This document shows positions 31,563 through 39,410 of a stretch of DNA of 64,000 nt, one piece after another. The DNA lies in the NCBI GenBank assembly GCA_963580285.1, contig CAUZLF010000270.1, forward strand, positions 335,501 through 399,500, given 5' to 3'. The notes under the pieces are model-generated. The model saw only the letters and a list, made by a program, of their open reading frames with translations, searched no databases and was not told the DNA's origin. A program made the position numbers and the translations under genes. The DNA is from Lucinisca nassula (lineage: Eukaryota; Mollusca; Bivalvia; Lucinida; Lucinidae). Position 1 is the first letter of the stretch. Each line of letters opens with the position of its first letter.

Positions 31563-32822
31563 ATGATACCTAAAGAATTCAAGTACAATCCCGATGCATC
31601 ATATAACCCCAATACTAAATATACCGAAAAGAATATTGAACTTATAAAACAAACGATTTATGTTAACAAAGACGACCATTTTCCAGTAACGTTTCCCAAC
31701 TTATTTCAAAACTATCAAAATCCAACATTACACACCAATGAACCGTGGAATACATGGCTTCATTCATCATTTGACTGGTGGCAATGTAAATTAAATTTTG
31801 CTGTCTGGTGTGCCACTGCAGGATGTGGAGTAAGTTATCAAGACCATTTGCAAAACACTTCAGGACTAACTAAAACAGTATATACATTTCATGTTTATTA
31901 TTGTATTGCTCGTATTTTGAAAGAACTTAAAACACCTTTACCAACAGATGAATCATTTTGTTATTACAAAAACCCATACGACAAAGCAACCTATCAAAAG
32001 TTATGCAATGAATTCAATGTTTCACCTAATACAGATTGGCGTCAAAAATTAGAAAGTAGTTCTAAATGCAGTGGTCTAGGGAGTTACACACAATATTTTA
32101 AACCAGATGGAAAATACAGACAAGAACATCGAAGTGAAGGTCCATTCTTTAATCCAAATGATAAAATAGAACATACAGTAGATATAAGTGACGCCTGGAC
32201 AATGTTTATATTAGACAAATCAAAAGGATTAACAAAAACAGGTATTGAACGAATTAACGAAAGTATTAGAATGTTTGTATGGGCTCTATTAGGAGCACAA
32301 TCTCAAACACGTGTAGAAATACTAAAAATAGGCACAGGATTTGATGCTCAGAAACAATTTCTTGCTAACATTGAAGACGCTATTAATAGTCCAGTTGATT
32401 TACCAAGTCAAATACAAAGATATCAAAACACACTCAAATATGCAAGAAGTAAAGTAGATTTTGTTTATGGTATTGGATTATATATGTCTCCCAGTGATAT
32501 GATTTTACAAATTGGCACTATCGCTGGATATAATAATAAAATTGTAATTGCAACAGAAAATCAAACACTTGGTTTCAATAGTGATGTAAATGTTAAACCT
32601 GTTGCACCTACTACACAACCTGCAACTATACAAGGCACACCAACAAAGAAATCTCTACCAGAACCAAAAACAAAGAAATCTCTACCAGAACCAAAACATC
32701 AGGAAACAAAAATCAAATCTCTACCAGAAAAGAAAGAAGCAATACAACACGAAGACAACAAAACAGCATTAATAGTTGGTAGTATTGCAATTGGACTATT
32801 AATTATGTATGAAATTTATTAA
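31563..32822 (+). CDS. Conserved Polinton protein with C-terminal membrane anchor
   Basis: It is 419 aa with unknown function. A Trp- and Cys-rich patch (NEPWNTWLHSSFDWWQCKLN then FAVWCATAGCGVS, about residues 59-91) suggests a compact fold. The middle is helical with Cys and Tyr residues. Residues about 350-395 are a Lys/Pro linker in which KKSLPEP occurs twice in a row. The last 17 residues (ALIVGSIAIGLLIMYEIY) look like a tail anchor. The stop overlaps the stop of the convergent 129-codon frame. A role in the particle or at a membrane is inferred from the anchor. Confidence 0.8.
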   Translation: MIPKEFKYNPDASYNPNTKYTEKNIELIKQTIYVNKDDHFPVTFPNLFQNYQNPTLHTNEPWNTWLHSSFDWWQCKLNFAVWCATAGCGVSYQDHLQNTSGLTKTVYTFHVYYCIARILKELKTPLPTDESFCYYKNPYDKATYQKLCNEFNVSPNTDWRQKLESSSKCSGLGSYTQYFKPDGKYRQEHRSEGPFFNPNDKIEHTVDISDAWTMFILDKSKGLTKTGIERINESIRMFVWALLGAQSQTRVEILKIGTGFDAQKQFLANIEDAINSPVDLPSQIQRYQNTLKYARSKVDFVYGIGLYMSPSDMILQIGTIAGYNNKIVIATENQTLGFNSDVNVKPVAPTTQPATIQGTPTKKSLPEPKTKKSLPEPKHQETKIKSLPEKKEAIQHEDNKTALIVGSIAIGLLIMYEIY

Positions 32823-33208
32823 GTTCTTTTTTTTCTTATAAACTCTCTGACAGATGCATATAATAATCCAGCAACCAATACAACTAATGCCCATAGATGT
32901 TCTCCAAACCAATTAACAACTTTACCCGCAGAAGACAACAACCAAGACACAATAGAACCAATAACACCTGGTAATGCAGTAGCTACTTTTCCTGCAAGGG
33001 TAGAAAGTAATTTACCAAGATTTGATAATTGTTTCTTAACCCAATCTTTTACACCATCTTTTGGAGGAGGCTTTGGTGTAGTTCCACCACCACCAGTTGT
33101 AGGAATAACAGCTTCTACAATAACAGCAATAATCATTCCAAAAGCAGTTAAAACACTAACAATTGTAATGCCTTGTTCTCTGAATAATGTTCTAATTCTT
33201 TCACCCAA
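32819..33208 (-). CDS. Two-helix membrane protein; frameshifted 3' part of the 33256-34134 gene
   Basis: The frame can start at TTG 33208 but stays open upstream to about 33270 with coding-like sequence (SQVNRIKETINKVLKEDTTL), overlapping the end of the 292 aa frame. It has a membrane helix (EQGITIVSVLTAFGMIIAVI), a Gly/Pro linker (GGGGTTPKPPPKDG), an amphipathic segment, and a second helix (HLWALVVLVAGLLY). It ends KKRT. Similar Polinton proteins, as I recall them, continue directly from a coiled coil into FREQGIT, so this is probably the C-terminus of the upstream gene, separated by a -1 shift. Function unknown. Confidence 0.75.
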   Translation of the reverse strand: MGERIRTLFREQGITIVSVLTAFGMIIAVIVEAVIPTTGGGGTTPKPPPKDGVKDWVKKQLSNLGKLLSTLAGKVATALPGVIGSIVSWLLSSAGKVVNWFGEHLWALVVLVAGLLYASVREFIRKKRT

Positions 33209-33255
33209 TGTAGTGTCTTCTTTTAATACTTTGTTTATAGTCTCTTTGATTCTAT

Positions 33256-34134
33256 TTACCTGACTACGTAGTTTTTAACATTAATAACTTCCAATCTTGC
33301 ACTTCTCTCACTTTCTAACTCTTTGATTCGACTACTTATCCTCTCTATTTGAAATTCATCAGTGTCTGCTTTGGCTTGTTCTAATTTTGTATTTTCTTTT
33401 GCTAAGTCTTTATTTGTTTCATTCAGTTTTGCCAATTCATTTGCTATCTCTTCTTTGACTGTTGTCATTGCATTTGCTATTCCATCAATCTCTCTTTTTG
33501 TCCAATCTGTTTGTGTTTCTTGTTCATTAGTAAATGATGTCTCCAATGTTTTCACAGCAGTTTCTACATCAACTGTTGTATTTAATAGTTCTTGAGTTTG
33601 TTCTTGTGATGATATATCTTGTAAAGGTATTTCTTCTTCTGTTTGTGTTATTTGAGTTCTCGTTTGAAGTAATTGTGCGAATGCTGTTCTACCTTCTTTA
33701 AGTCTTGTAGCAGATGGTTTAAAATTATCTACACCTAATACATTCCTAACAAAATCAACACCATATTTCCTTTGCAAAGTATTAAATGATAAAAATGTTG
33801 CTATTTCATCTGGTGCATTGGAACGATAATATGTTAATGCAATATCCTTTCCACCTTCATCTTTAACATATAACATTGGTCTCCCTATATCATCTTTCTT
33901 GAGAGACAAACCTTTGATTTTACGTTTAGGTTCTTCATTCCTTTCGTAAAATCTATCTATCATTTTTTGACCTATGCTATTAAACAGAGTTTTCCTATCA
34001 TCACCGGTTAAATCATTCAAACCAGCAAACTGACTATTTAATGTTCTCTGAAACTCTTCTTCATCTGTAAAAGATGTTTCTGCTTCTTCATCATAATCAT
34101 CCTTATCATACTCAGGATTTTCATATTCAGCCAT
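33256..34134 (-). CDS. Acidic coiled-coil Polinton protein, N-terminal part of a frameshifted gene
   Basis: It is 292 aa. Residues 1-30 are strongly acidic (YDEEAETSFTDEEEFQRTL). A folded central part contains RPMLYVKDEGGKD and TLQRKYGVDFVRNVLGVDNF. Residues about 195-285 form a coiled coil (ANELAKLNETNKDLAKENTK, SRIKELESERSARLEV). It ends VKNYVVR, then TAA. Sequence that looks like its continuation lies in the -1 frame (see 32819-33208); the switch point is at or near the T5 run 33272-33276. This may be a mutation or programmed frameshifting, but no canonical slippery heptamer is present. Function unknown. Confidence 0.8.
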   Translation of the reverse strand: MAEYENPEYDKDDYDEEAETSFTDEEEFQRTLNSQFAGLNDLTGDDRKTLFNSIGQKMIDRFYERNEEPKRKIKGLSLKKDDIGRPMLYVKDEGGKDIALTYYRSNAPDEIATFLSFNTLQRKYGVDFVRNVLGVDNFKPSATRLKEGRTAFAQLLQTRTQITQTEEEIPLQDISSQEQTQELLNTTVDVETAVKTLETSFTNEQETQTDWTKREIDGIANAMTTVKEEIANELAKLNETNKDLAKENTKLEQAKADTDEFQIERISSRIKELESERSARLEVINVKNYVVR

Positions 34135-34179
34135 TATTTATTTATTATTTAAAAATATTTTTTATCTTTTAATAAAAAC
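34135..34179. promoter_or_regulatory. 45 bp divergent promoter region before the capsid gene
   Basis: It consists only of A/T-rich sequence (ATTATTTAAAAATATTTTTT, then ATCTTTTAATAAAAAC). It separates the start codons of the 292 aa coiled-coil gene (-) and the major capsid gene (+). Confidence 0.55.
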
Positions 34180-35523
34180 ATGTCAGCTTACGGAAATAAA
34201 TTAAACCCTTACAGAAAAATAAGAGAACCACGAGGTGTGAGAGGCATCCGCCAAAGTGTAGTAATAACAAATAACCCTTCAACTATTGACCAAAATCAAC
34301 AATTGTTAGTGAGATTTCCTAATCTAAGTGGTAATGATGTTATTGTTCCCGGAACAGTCAGATTAGCATTTGAAATTGAACTAACCTCTAGAGATGTAAA
34401 TGCAACTATATTTCAAAACATAGGAAGAGCAATAATTAAGAAAACAACAATTAGAATTAGTGGAAATGAAATCATGTCAATTGATGACAGCGACATCTAT
34501 CATTGTTATATTGATTTATGGAAGTCTATTACAGAACGCGTAAATATGGCATACCAAGGCATTGGCAAAGAGAACATGTTGAAACATAGAGTGGGTGCAG
34601 AAAACGCAGCAGAAGATAAAGAAGATAAAGCCATCGCAAAAGCATATGGAAACAGGTTTTGCATCCCACTTGATTTTGAATTATTGGAAACCCATATGCC
34701 ATTTTATCAAGCTGGATTAGGAGATAGACTTGAATATGAACTTACATTCAATGATTATAATAAAGTAATTAAATCAGGTGATGCAACTTCATCTTATGCA
34801 ATCAAAAATATTTGTTTGGAATTTGATATTGTTTCTAATAAAGTAATTAAATCAGGTGATGCAACTTCATCTTATACAATCAAAAATATTTGTTTGGAAT
34901 TTGATATTGTTTCTGATACTGAATTAGCAAGACAAATAAGACAGCAAGTTGATGGTAAAATGGTTATTTTGTATGACAGAATACTAAGACACAGAAAAAT
35001 AACTAAAAACAAATCTGATACACTATGGAATATCAATCTAAATGTTCCTGCAAGAAGTATGAAAGGAATTCTTATGCTATTCGAAGATTCTGAAAGGGCC
35101 AGCACAGAAGAATATTATAATCCAGAAATTACAAAAGTGGAAATGACAATAGAAGGGATTCCGAATCAATTGTATAGTCAAGGAATGAAGTCCCACCAAC
35201 ACTGGGACGAAATAAATAAATTCTTTGCTTTGAATTCAAAAAGAAACAAAGAAACAAGTATGGTCGTTAAAGATTTATATTTTACTGATACAACAATAGA
35301 AAAATATCTAACGAACAGGTATGCTTTATGGTTGGATTTACGTTCAACTGATGATAATACACTTCATGGTTCTGGAAGAAGAATTGAAAATGCATCAGAA
35401 GGTATCACAATACAAATAACGAAAGAAGCAGGAGCAGATGAACCAATCAATCTTTATTTGTTTGTTATACAAGATGCACAAATCAACTTTGAAGATGGTA
35501 GATTTAAAGAAGTCAGTTATTAA
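34180..35523 (+). CDS. Polinton major capsid protein (double jelly-roll)
   Basis: It is 447 aa. The order of motifs is that of Polinton/adintovirus major capsid proteins: an N-terminal GVRGIRQSVVITNNPSTIDQ, VIVPGTVRLAFEIEL, NIGRAIIKKTTIRISGNEI, the loop HMPFYQAGLGDRLEYELTFN, a second barrel with GKMVILYDRILRHRK and LNVPARSMKGILMLFEDSER, and a final INLYLFVIQDAQINFEDGRF. Trimers would form the hexavalent capsomers of an icosahedral shell. Residues 194-219 and 220-245 are a tandem duplication (78 bp, 34759-34836 and 34837-34914) within the first-barrel region. The ATPase gene follows 20 bp downstream in the usual order. The frame is intact. Confidence 0.9.
   Translation: MSAYGNKLNPYRKIREPRGVRGIRQSVVITNNPSTIDQNQQLLVRFPNLSGNDVIVPGTVRLAFEIELTSRDVNATIFQNIGRAIIKKTTIRISGNEIMSIDDSDIYHCYIDLWKSITERVNMAYQGIGKENMLKHRVGAENAAEDKEDKAIAKAYGNRFCIPLDFELLETHMPFYQAGLGDRLEYELTFNDYNKVIKSGDATSSYAIKNICLEFDIVSNKVIKSGDATSSYTIKNICLEFDIVSDTELARQIRQQVDGKMVILYDRILRHRKITKNKSDTLWNINLNVPARSMKGILMLFEDSERASTEEYYNPEITKVEMTIEGIPNQLYSQGMKSHQHWDEINKFFALNSKRNKETSMVVKDLYFTDTTIEKYLTNRYALWLDLRSTDDNTLHGSGRRIENASEGITIQITKEAGADEPINLYLFVIQDAQINFEDGRFKEVSY
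34759..34914 (+). repeat. 78 bp tandem duplication inside the capsid gene
   Basis: Two adjacent copies, 34759-34836 and 34837-34914, differ at one visible base (TATGCA against TATACA, Ala to Thr). Being 26 codons long, the duplication preserves the frame. It repeats the strand-like segment CLEFDIVS. Confidence 0.92.
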
Positions 35524-35543
35524 TATTTTTTTTACAAATAAAA

Positions 35544-36173
35544 ATGGAACTACCAAAATATCCTCATTGTGCTATTATATGTGGTCAAACTGGATGCGGG
35601 AAAACAGAGTTTGTCCTTGACCTTTTGGAAGAGGAATATCGTCAAGTATTTAAACATATTGTTATACTTTGCCCAACCATTCAATGGAACAAGGCTTATA
35701 AAAATCGTGAGTGGATTGGTGATGTCAGGAAACCTAAAACAAAGAATCTTATAATTGTTAATCCTATTATTAATGATGAAGAGAAATTACAAGAACTACT
35801 AAGAATGTTCTTTAATAAATATGCTGGTCATTCTACTCTCTACATTATTGATGATTGCAGTGCAACGAAAGAACTAACAAAGAAAAAAGATATGTTATCA
35901 GAATTAGCATTTTCTGGTAGGCATGCAGAACAATCAGTGTGGGTTATTTCGCAGAGATATAATTCTGTGTTAAAAGATTTAAGAGAACAAACAAAATGGT
36001 TATGCATGTTCTACACAAAAGATAGAGATAGTTTTGAAAATTGTTTAAGAGAGAATGATGTTATTCCTACTTTGGAAGAACGACAGAGAATAAAAGAAGA
36101 ACTGAAAAAAAAGAAGCATCGTAAGTTAATTTTGAAGACTGACCAGCCTACTGGTTATTGGTTGGTTGATTGA
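35544..36173 (+). CDS. A32-like (FtsK/HerA) genome-packaging ATPase
   Basis: It is 209 aa, a normal length for Polinton packaging ATPases, which pump the genome into the preformed capsid. Walker A is GQTGCGKT at residues 14-21. Walker B is LYIIDDC with the acidic pair at 103-104. SVWVISQRYN near 135-145 supplies the sensor-like Q. The C-terminal part is basic (EELKKKKHRKL). The ATG at 35544 is preceded by ACAAATAAAA and sits 20 bp after the capsid stop. The frame is intact. Confidence 0.92.
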   Translation: MELPKYPHCAIICGQTGCGKTEFVLDLLEEEYRQVFKHIVILCPTIQWNKAYKNREWIGDVRKPKTKNLIIVNPIINDEEKLQELLRMFFNKYAGHSTLYIIDDCSATKELTKKKDMLSELAFSGRHAEQSVWVISQRYNSVLKDLREQTKWLCMFYTKDRDSFENCLRENDVIPTLEERQRIKEELKKKKHRKLILKTDQPTGYWLVD

Positions 36174-36405
36174 TTATTTTTTTTAGCAATGATTAAGTAA
36201 TGTTTATGCAATGCTGTAGCAAATCTTAAGTAATGCTTATGCAATGTTTTGAGTAAAATAGCAATACTAAAAAACAATGCTGTTAGAAATATTATCAATC
36301 ACTGCAATCTTATCAATAATCATAACAAACACTGCAATCTTATCAATAGTCGGATATGCGATGTTTTATTTTTTAAAAATAAAAAATAAATTACATAAAA
36401 TAAAA

Positions 36406-36885
36406 ATGAATGCTGAAGAATTATTACAAGACATTGAATGTGAAAGCACTTATGTAGAAAATAATGAACAAGAAACAAAACGTGAGCGATTATCAGCCAT
36501 TGTTGCTGGTGGTGGTAGTAAGCAGTATCTTGGTAAAGACTTACAACTATCAGACATTGATACAATGACAGCAGAACAAATAAACAAACTTTACTGCAGA
36601 TATGAAGCAAGATTGGGAGCAAGTATGACTAAGACATTGGGTAATTCTTTCATTAGCTTATACGTTATGGGTGTATCAAAGTATTTCAATGTTGTTAATC
36701 CACCTAAACTGATACAAGACTTAGAGGAAGACCCTTTTATCAATCACGCTTTGACAAGTTCGTGTTGTGAATTGTATTATAGATATGGAATGTATCTTGC
36801 TCCATTAACTGCAATGCTAACAACAGCAAGACATATTGATTTTAATAAAAAAGAAAATATCCCCTTAGAAAAAGATAATGAGTGA
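36406..36885 (+). CDS. Conserved Polinton protein, unknown function
   Basis: It is 159 aa from the ATG at 36406, which has the ATAAAAATG context shared by other genes of this element. The open frame extends back to an ATG at 36277, which would add a hydrophobic leader made of repeated TAILSI units; that leader may just reflect AT-rich spacer. Recognisable blocks are MTAEQINKLYCRYEARLGAS, then MTKTLGNSFISLYVMGVSKY, DPFINHALTS and LYYRYGMYLAPLTAMLTTAR. Such blocks recur in invertebrate Polintons without an assigned role. It overlaps the next gene by 8 bp. Confidence 0.8.
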   Translation: MNAEELLQDIECESTYVENNEQETKRERLSAIVAGGGSKQYLGKDLQLSDIDTMTAEQINKLYCRYEARLGASMTKTLGNSFISLYVMGVSKYFNVVNPPKLIQDLEEDPFINHALTSSCCELYYRYGMYLAPLTAMLTTARHIDFNKKENIPLEKDNE

Positions 36886-37225
36886 TAGTGAAGTTAAAAC
36901 AAAAGACCCAAGACGAGTAGTTGCTGGTAAGAAAGGTGCAGAAGCAAGAAAAAGAAATGCAGAATTAAGAAGAAAGGAGACTGATACTATAAAGAAAGAA
37001 AACATGGAATTAAAATCTATAACAAAAGATGATGAAGTCGGCTCTCCAAATTCACAGAATATAAATATATACAAAAATTATATACCATTATGCATAACAG
37101 TTGGAGTTGTTGGAATAGGATTGTATATGTACAAGTCTAAACAAGTTGTACCACAACAACCTATGATGCAACAACCTGCACCTATTATACAACAAAAAGA
37201 AATTGACCCATTTGAATTTAATTAA
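36878..37225 (+). CDS. Small basic protein with one membrane segment
   Basis: It is 115 aa. The N-terminal half is highly basic (DPRRVVAGKKGAEARKRNAE, LRRKET) and could bind DNA. One membrane helix follows (YIPLCITVGVVGIGLYMY). The tail is Gln/Pro-rich and ends KEIDPFEFN. The start overlaps the previous gene, suggesting coupled expression. A DNA-condensing or membrane-linker role is inference. Confidence 0.75.
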   Translation: MSDSEVKTKDPRRVVAGKKGAEARKRNAELRRKETDTIKKENMELKSITKDDEVGSPNSQNINIYKNYIPLCITVGVVGIGLYMYKSKQVVPQQPMMQQPAPIIQQKEIDPFEFN

Positions 37226-37254
37226 TTTAAAAAAATAATATTCTCATTAAAAAA

Positions 37255-37491
37255 ATGACAACCTCAATAGACGGAAAACAAATTGCAAACATGTTATATC
37301 ATGCTGGAGTGGAAACTGTATTAACTGTTGGATATTCAGAATTAGGTAGAAAACTATTGAAAAGACCAGCACCAAAAGTAGATTTTAATATGACAGATAT
37401 TGGTATGTTGTCAATTGATATATTACTTGCAATGGCAACAAAGGATATGCTTGTTAAGCAAGGTATTATTCCTGCAGATATTATGAAGTAA
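37255..37491 (+). CDS. Small hydrophobic Polinton protein
   Basis: It is 78 aa, with IANMLYHAGVETVLTVGYSE and DIGMLSIDILLAMATKDMLV as hydrophobic or amphipathic segments and a basic middle (LGRKLLKRPAPK). It is located in a run of four small + strand genes. Function unknown. Confidence 0.7.
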   Translation: MTTSIDGKQIANMLYHAGVETVLTVGYSELGRKLLKRPAPKVDFNMTDIGMLSIDILLAMATKDMLVKQGIIPADIMK

Positions 37492-37521
37492 TTTTAATAT
37501 TTTTTTTTCCATTATATAAAA

Positions 37522-37947
37522 ATGGCAAGTGCAGTAGCATTAATGGTTGGAGGAGCAATTACAAACGCCTTAGCCTTTTCAGGTAGTAATTATTTATTTT
37601 CACATATGGGTAGTAATAGTGATGAAGAGAGAAAACGACATGATAAAGCGATGGAACAGTTAGAAGCAGCAACAACTGCGTGGAATGAGAAGAGAACAGA
37701 AAGATTGGATTTTATTAATGAACAGTTAAAAAAGGAACATCATGCTTTGAATGAGTTCAGTGATGTTGATACTGCTATGAAACAGTATTACTATATTACA
37801 GGAAAACAATTACCAGATAATTTATCCACACCAAAACCTACATTAAGTGATTTTTACACTCCATCAGAAGACCAGAAAAATAGAGAGATTGCATTTGTTG
37901 TTGGTGGTATGGCATTGACAGGATTTGTTGCTTGGAAGTTGATGTAG
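37522..37947 (+). CDS. Conserved two-helix membrane protein of Polintons
   Basis: It is 141 aa. An N-terminal hydrophobic segment (ASAVALMVGGAITNALAFSG), a long charged helix (EERKRHDKAMEQLEAATTAW ... INEQL), the block LSDFYTPSEDQKNREIAFVV and a C-terminal membrane helix ending VAWKLM. The N- and C-terminal helices flank a soluble coiled region. I recall this architecture from other invertebrate Polintons; no role is known. TATATAAAAATGG precedes the start. Confidence 0.8.
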   Translation: MASAVALMVGGAITNALAFSGSNYLFSHMGSNSDEERKRHDKAMEQLEAATTAWNEKRTERLDFINEQLKKEHHALNEFSDVDTAMKQYYYITGKQLPDNLSTPKPTLSDFYTPSEDQKNREIAFVVGGMALTGFVAWKLM

Positions 37948-37958
37948 GTAAAAAAAAA

Positions 37959-38303
37959 TTATTTTTTGACATAATCTTTCTTTGGAAAAACTAAATCATA
38001 AGCATGATATTTATTTTTTTTATTATTCTTACATGGTTTCAAACCAAGTGGTCTTACATAAAATGGTGGTTCTTTACCTTCTATCTTCTTTGTGAGATGT
38101 GCAGGACTCCATACTTCACCATTGTCTTTGAGAGTTAAAATTACACTCACACCATTGTCTGTGTCAATTGTTCTGTAGTCAGTGATTGTATAAATGTTGT
38201 TGATTTCTAAATCAGTCCATTTCTTTGTGTCAAATTGACTTTGTTCCTTTAACAACGCTTCAAATTCATCAGTTGAGATATTTTGATTATTGTTGTTTGA
38301 CAT
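37959..38303 (-). CDS. Candidate OB-fold-like single-strand DNA-binding protein
   Basis: It is 114 aa, soluble and beta-rich: WTDLEINNIYTITDYRTIDT, GVSVILTLKDNGEVWSPAHL, EPPFYVRPLGLKPC. A short N-terminal Asn-rich segment precedes it. The strand spacing resembles small OB-fold proteins used in virus replication, an inference from pattern only. It is divergent from the integrase (36 bp spacer) and convergent with the preceding + strand genes (11 bp). Confidence 0.65.
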   Translation of the reverse strand: MSNNNNQNISTDEFEALLKEQSQFDTKKWTDLEINNIYTITDYRTIDTDNGVSVILTLKDNGEVWSPAHLTKKIEGKEPPFYVRPLGLKPCKNNKKNKYHAYDLVFPKKDYVKK

Positions 38304-38339
38304 TTTTTATGTTTATAAAATTTTCTTAAATATAAATAA
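38304..38339. promoter_or_regulatory. 36 bp divergent promoter region before the integrase
   Basis: TTTTATGTTTATAAAATTTT followed by CTTAAATATAAATAA lies between the OB-like gene (-) and the integrase (+). TTATAAAATTTT could serve as a TATA element in either direction. Confidence 0.5.
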
Positions 38340-39239
38340 ATGGAGAAGATATACTATAGTCCAAAAGGTTTCTGGAAAGGACACTCAGCAGTTAGTAAAT
38401 TAGCAAAAGAAGCAAAGGTTAGTCAGAAACAAGCATTAGAGTTCTTAAAGAAACAAGCAATTTGGCAAATATATTTACCTGCACCTAAGAGAATAATAAG
38501 ACCAAAATTTGATGTGTCTGCAGAGAATGAAGTTCATCAGGCTGATTTGTTGTTTTTACCTCACGATACTATTGGTAGAAAAACATACAAGTATGCATTA
38601 ACAGTGGTTGATATTGGAACAAGATATAAAGAAGCCGAACCTTTGACGTCGAAAGATAGTAAAGAAGTTGCAAATGCTTTTGAGAAGATTTATAAAAGAC
38701 ATTTGAAGTATCCTAAACTATTGCAAGTTGACCCTGGTAGAGAATTTATGAGTTCCGTTTCAACTTTGATGGAAAAGCATAATACCAAAATAAGAAGAGG
38801 TAGAAAAGAAATACACAGAGACCAAGGAATAGTAGAAAGATTTAATAGAACCTTAGCAGAAAGATTGTTTGGTTATCAGTATGCTAAAGAGATTGATACT
38901 AAAAAAAGAAACAGAGAATGGGTTAAGAGATTATCTGATGTTATTAAAGCATTAAATAAGGAGACGAAAAAACCTCCTCCAATTATAACAAGAAAAGTTG
39001 ATGCTGAAATTTGTCCTTATGCAAATGTTAGATATTTGTATCAACCTGGAGAATTAGAAGGTGGTGGAAAGAGAAGGGCTACTGACCCAGTATGGTCTGT
39101 TGATATTCATAAGATTGACTATCATATTATAACGCAGGGAATAAGAGTTTATTATTTGAAATCTCCTGCACCTAAGAGAGGGTTTGTCAAAGAGGAATTA
39201 CTTATTGTTCCGGCTGATACCCATACGCGTATGTCGTGA
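38340..39239 (+). CDS. Polinton RVE-family integrase
   Basis: It is 299 aa. This retrovirus-like integrase would join the element ends to target DNA and create the short target duplication. The catalytic triad is D69 (HQADLLFL), D131 (LQVDPGREF) and E166 (GIVERFNRTL), spacing D-61-D-34-E. KYALTVVDIGTRYKEAEPLT is the typical core strand region. The C-terminal part (DPVWSVDIHKIDYHIITQGI, RVYYL, GFVKEELLIVP) looks like a small beta-barrel DNA-binding module. The N-terminus is basic and helical without an evident HHCC finger. The frame is intact. Its 3' end overlaps the reconstructed PolB reading frame by 38 bp on the other strand. Confidence 0.92.
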   Translation: MEKIYYSPKGFWKGHSAVSKLAKEAKVSQKQALEFLKKQAIWQIYLPAPKRIIRPKFDVSAENEVHQADLLFLPHDTIGRKTYKYALTVVDIGTRYKEAEPLTSKDSKEVANAFEKIYKRHLKYPKLLQVDPGREFMSSVSTLMEKHNTKIRRGRKEIHRDQGIVERFNRTLAERLFGYQYAKEIDTKKRNREWVKRLSDVIKALNKETKKPPPIITRKVDAEICPYANVRYLYQPGELEGGGKRRATDPVWSVDIHKIDYHIITQGIRVYYLKSPAPKRGFVKEELLIVPADTHTRMS

Positions 39240-39410
39240 TTCCATCTGGTGCTATGTATCTTTTTGTGTCAAGTGGTGAGAGTGTTGTTTTGTTTACTGT
39301 TAGTCCATATATGTTGTGGTGTATTGAACGAAGCATGTTCATACTGTGTGTGTATTTTTGTTTGTTGAAGAGTGCGTCTTTGTAGTTTTCAAAGTTTATC
39401 TGTTTTTTGA

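Noticed and set aside
31337..31573. Short frames overlapping Polinton genes on the opposite strand (also 33362-33595, 34872-35105, 36320-36622, 36865-37074, 39346-39567, 39787-39990, 41121-41372, 43238-43450)
   Set aside because: All are shadows of longer, recognisable genes on the other strand or frame.
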